A stretch of DNA of 64,000 nt, taken from assembly GCA_945878875.1 (NCBI GenBank), contig CAMCUC010000004.1:1-64000 (forward strand), in the 5' to 3' direction. The position numbers and the translations under genes were made by a program. Each line of letters opens with the position of its first letter. Position 1 is the first letter of the stretch. The notes under the pieces were generated by a model, which saw only the letters and a list, made by a program, of their open reading frames with translations, was not told where the DNA came from and searched no databases. This DNA is from Rhizobium sp. Q54. Lineage in GTDB: Bacteria > Pseudomonadota > Alphaproteobacteria > Rhizobiales > Beijerinckiaceae. Below are positions 62,320 through 64,000 of this stretch, piece after piece.

Positions 62320-63147
62320 TCAGGCTCTATCTGCTGCGCGCAGCACCGGCGCCTCAAGCGACTGCGCCGCAGCCTCTTCCAGCGACAATGAGGAATTCCA
62401 GTTGCGCCCGACATAACGAGCGCCGTTAATTGAATCGGCGTGATGCGAGGCCAGCCACAACAGCGGGTCGTTCATAATATCAACGGGTAAAAGTTTTCGT
62501 CCGTCCTTTGCTGTGGCCGTACGCATCGAATGACTCACAAATTGCGTATCGACGGCGCCGCCGGGTATCAACGAATTGCAGGTTACGCCTGTGCCGCTGA
62601 GTTCTTTTGACCAGATCAGCGTTTCTGCCTCAATGGCGGCTTTCGTGACGCCGTAGGGCGAATTGGCGCCGCGCTGCATGGTCGCAAGGCTGGTGGTTAT
62701 ATTAATAATACGACCCCAGCCGCGCTTCAGCATGATGGGCGCAGCGTAATGGGCGATGTAGAAAGCGCCGCAAACATTGGTCTCGATCACCTTCGCCCAG
62801 GCGTCGGGATCGCTCTCCCAGAAGCGCGGGCCGCGCGTGCCTGCCGCACGCTCCATGAAGGCCGGGCCTTTGCCTGCATTGTTGATGACGATGTCGAGCC
62901 CGCCAAAGCGGGCCAGCGTTTCGTGGATCACGCGCTCGCAATCGTGGCGGCTGGAGATGTCGCAAACGCTCGCGTGCGCGCGGTCGCTGTGGTGCGTCAC
63001 CGGATTGATGTCTGCGAACACGACGTTTGCGCCAGCGCCCAGCAAGGCGTGCGCCATCGCTTGTCCCAGTCCCGCAGCGGCTCCCGTCACCAGTGCGGTT
63101 TTGCCCGTAAGGCTTATTGCGTCAATCGCCGTGCGCGCCGTTGTCAT
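62320..63147 (-). CDS. SDR-family NAD(P)-dependent oxidoreductase
   Basis: A 275-residue short-chain dehydrogenase. Cofactor motif VTGAAAGLGQAMAHALLGAG, NNAGKGPAFMERA, the catalytic serine in NITTSLATMQRGANSPYGVT and Y-x-x-x-K in YGVTK. ATG 63147 follows GGGGGAG. Next to rsmA, same strand. Substrate unknown. Confidence 0.9.
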   Translation of the reverse strand: MTTARTAIDAISLTGKTALVTGAAAGLGQAMAHALLGAGANVVFADINPVTHHSDRAHASVCDISSRHDCERVIHETLARFGGLDIVINNAGKGPAFMERAAGTRGPRFWESDPDAWAKVIETNVCGAFYIAHYAAPIMLKRGWGRIINITTSLATMQRGANSPYGVTKAAIEAETLIWSKELSGTGVTCNSLIPGGAVDTQFVSHSMRTATAKDGRKLLPVDIMNDPLLWLASHHADSINGARYVGRNWNSSLSLEEAAAQSLEAPVLRAADRA

Positions 63148-63206
63148 GTCGTCTCCCCCATTTACGCGCATTGTTAGTCGATCATGCGCGCGGCGCAAGG
63201 CGTGCG

Positions 63207-64000
63207 CTAGCTCGTTTTGGGACGTAACGCCTGCGCCAGTGCGACAAAACCCGCCAAATCGATTTCTTCCGCACGCGCAGTTTCTGGCAGGCTGGCGGCT
63301 TGCAGCAGCGGCAGCGGATCGACGCCAAGGCTTTTCAGCGATTGCCGCAGCATCTTGCGACGCTGGCCAAAGGCAGCTTGCGTCACGCGCGCCAGCACGG
63401 CCATGTCGCATCTCGGAGGTACGGGCCTCGGGATAATTTCCACAATCGACGACGTGACTTTCGGCGGCGGCGTGAAGGCTGCTGCGGGCACGTCGAACAA
63501 TATCCGCGCCTGCGTGCGCCAGCCGCAGAGCACGCCGAGGCGCCCGTAATCGGCGCGCTCGCGCGGGCTCGCAACGATGCGTTCGGCGACCTCGCGCTGG
63601 AACATCAATACCAGCCGATCCCAGAACGGCGGCCACGCAGGGTCTTCGATCCAGTTCGTCAGCAGCGGCGTGGCGATATTATAGGGCAGGTTGGCGATGA
63701 TACGCACTGGCCCGTCGTCGCCATGGGCGCGGGCAAGGGCTGGATAATCCACCGCCAGCGCGTCGCCAGCTTCCACATACAGGCGGCCGGGACAGGCGGC
63801 GGAAATCTCGGCGAGCGCTGCAAGACAGCGCTCGTCGCGCTCAATAGCCACCACTTTGCGCGCCCCCTCAGCAAGCAGCGCGCGCGTCAGGCCACCGGGG
63901 CCGGGGCCGATCTCGATAACTGTTACGCCCTTGAGCGGCCCGGCGTTGCGGGCGATCTTGCCCGTCAGGTTCAAATCAAAAAGGAAGTTCTGCCCCAGCG
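63207..64000 (-). CDS. rsmA: 16S rRNA dimethyladenosine transferase RsmA (KsgA), 5' end beyond window
   Basis: At least 264 residues of the enzyme that dimethylates two adenosines near the 3' end of 16S rRNA. SAM site [16 protein letters not shown], and the catalytic [14 protein letters not shown]. The frame stays open to the right edge, reading [15 protein letters not shown], the family's N-terminal motif, so the true start lies just outside. Ends at 63207. Confidence 0.96.
   Translation of the reverse strand, partial: LGQNFLFDLNLTGKIARNAGPLKGVTVIEIGPGPGGLTRALLAEGARKVVAIERDERCLAALAEISAACPGRLYVEAGDALAVDYPALARAHGDDGPVRIIANLPYNIATPLLTNWIEDPAWPPFWDRLVLMFQREVAERIVASPRERADYGRLGVLCGWRTQARILFDVPAAAFTPPPKVTSSIVEIIPRPVPPRCDMAVLARVTQAAFGQRRKMLRQSLKSLGVDPLPLLQAASLPETARAEEIDLAGFVALAQALRPKTS

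Overview
The window reads as a chromosomal segment of a GC-rich alphaproteobacterium, most probably of the order Hyphomicrobiales (Rhizobiales). The evidence is a block order familiar from that group (yajC-secD-secF-Mth938-phytoene synthase; rpsF-rpsR-DUF2232-rplI; dnaB-alr; cvpA/purF-SDR; fabD-fabG-acpP-fabF-mltG-yicC-gmk), Omp25/31-type porin-like proteins, an IalB-family protein, an HWE histidine kinase, a ribosomal protein S2 with a C-terminal helix-hairpin-helix tail, and DUF1127. Genus was not assigned. No rRNA, tRNA, CRISPR array, insertion sequence or prophage was seen.

Layout. 0.2-5 kb: a thiamine-diphosphate enzyme, a CHASE/HWE sensor kinase and a DUF815 AAA+ ATPase. 5-9.5 kb: the accessory Sec translocon operon and two small conserved genes. 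9.5-12.5 kb: an outer-membrane barrel, trmFO and DUF1127. 12.9-16.1 kb: a complete DctPQM TRAP transporter. 16.4-17.9 kb: a Coq10-like START protein overlapping an orphan TctC/Bug-like binding protein. 18-20.2 kb: rpsB-tsf with promoter and terminator. 20.2-23.2 kb: a fused TRAP permease whose TAXI binding-protein gene carries an in-frame stop. 23.3-27 kb: a three-gene set (YejA-like binding protein, degenerate AMP-binding protein, FrnE/DsbA-like oxidoreductase). 27.2-35.2 kb: mixed genes including ialB-like, hspQ, an AT-rich FkbM methyltransferase, btuB under a cobalamin riboswitch, an S1C pseudoprotease and an MFS transporter. 35.4-43.5 kb: yfgM-like, der, pirin, SDR, purF, cvpA, radA. 43.5-49.6 kb: hemJ, alr, dnaB, rplI, DUF2232, rpsR, rpsF. 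49.6-51.5 kb: small membrane protein, DMT transporter, YkgJ. 51.7-59.1 kb: type II fatty-acid synthesis plus mltG, yicC, gmk. 59.3-62.3 kb: an apparent insertion with a truncated type I secretion ABC gene, an orphan HlyD adaptor, kdsB and a second outer-membrane barrel. 62.3-64 kb: SDR and rsmA, which runs off the right edge.

How the genes work together: most of the window is housekeeping (protein export, translation, fatty-acid and envelope synthesis, replication and repair). The accessory part is nutrient uptake (two TRAP systems, two orphan binding proteins, BtuB). Intergenic spaces carry two families of REP-like palindromes, including a perfect 33-bp pair 37.5 kb apart, and several hairpins that look like attenuators or terminators inside operons (dctP/dctQ, rpsR/DUF2232, acpP/fabF).

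The least ordinary observations are decayed or repurposed proteins: the interrupted TAXI binding protein, the S1C homologue lacking all three catalytic residues, the AMP-binding protein without its nucleotide loop or C-terminal domain, and the truncated secretion ATPase abutting an intact adaptor. I did not find a clear new multi-gene defence or biosynthetic system.
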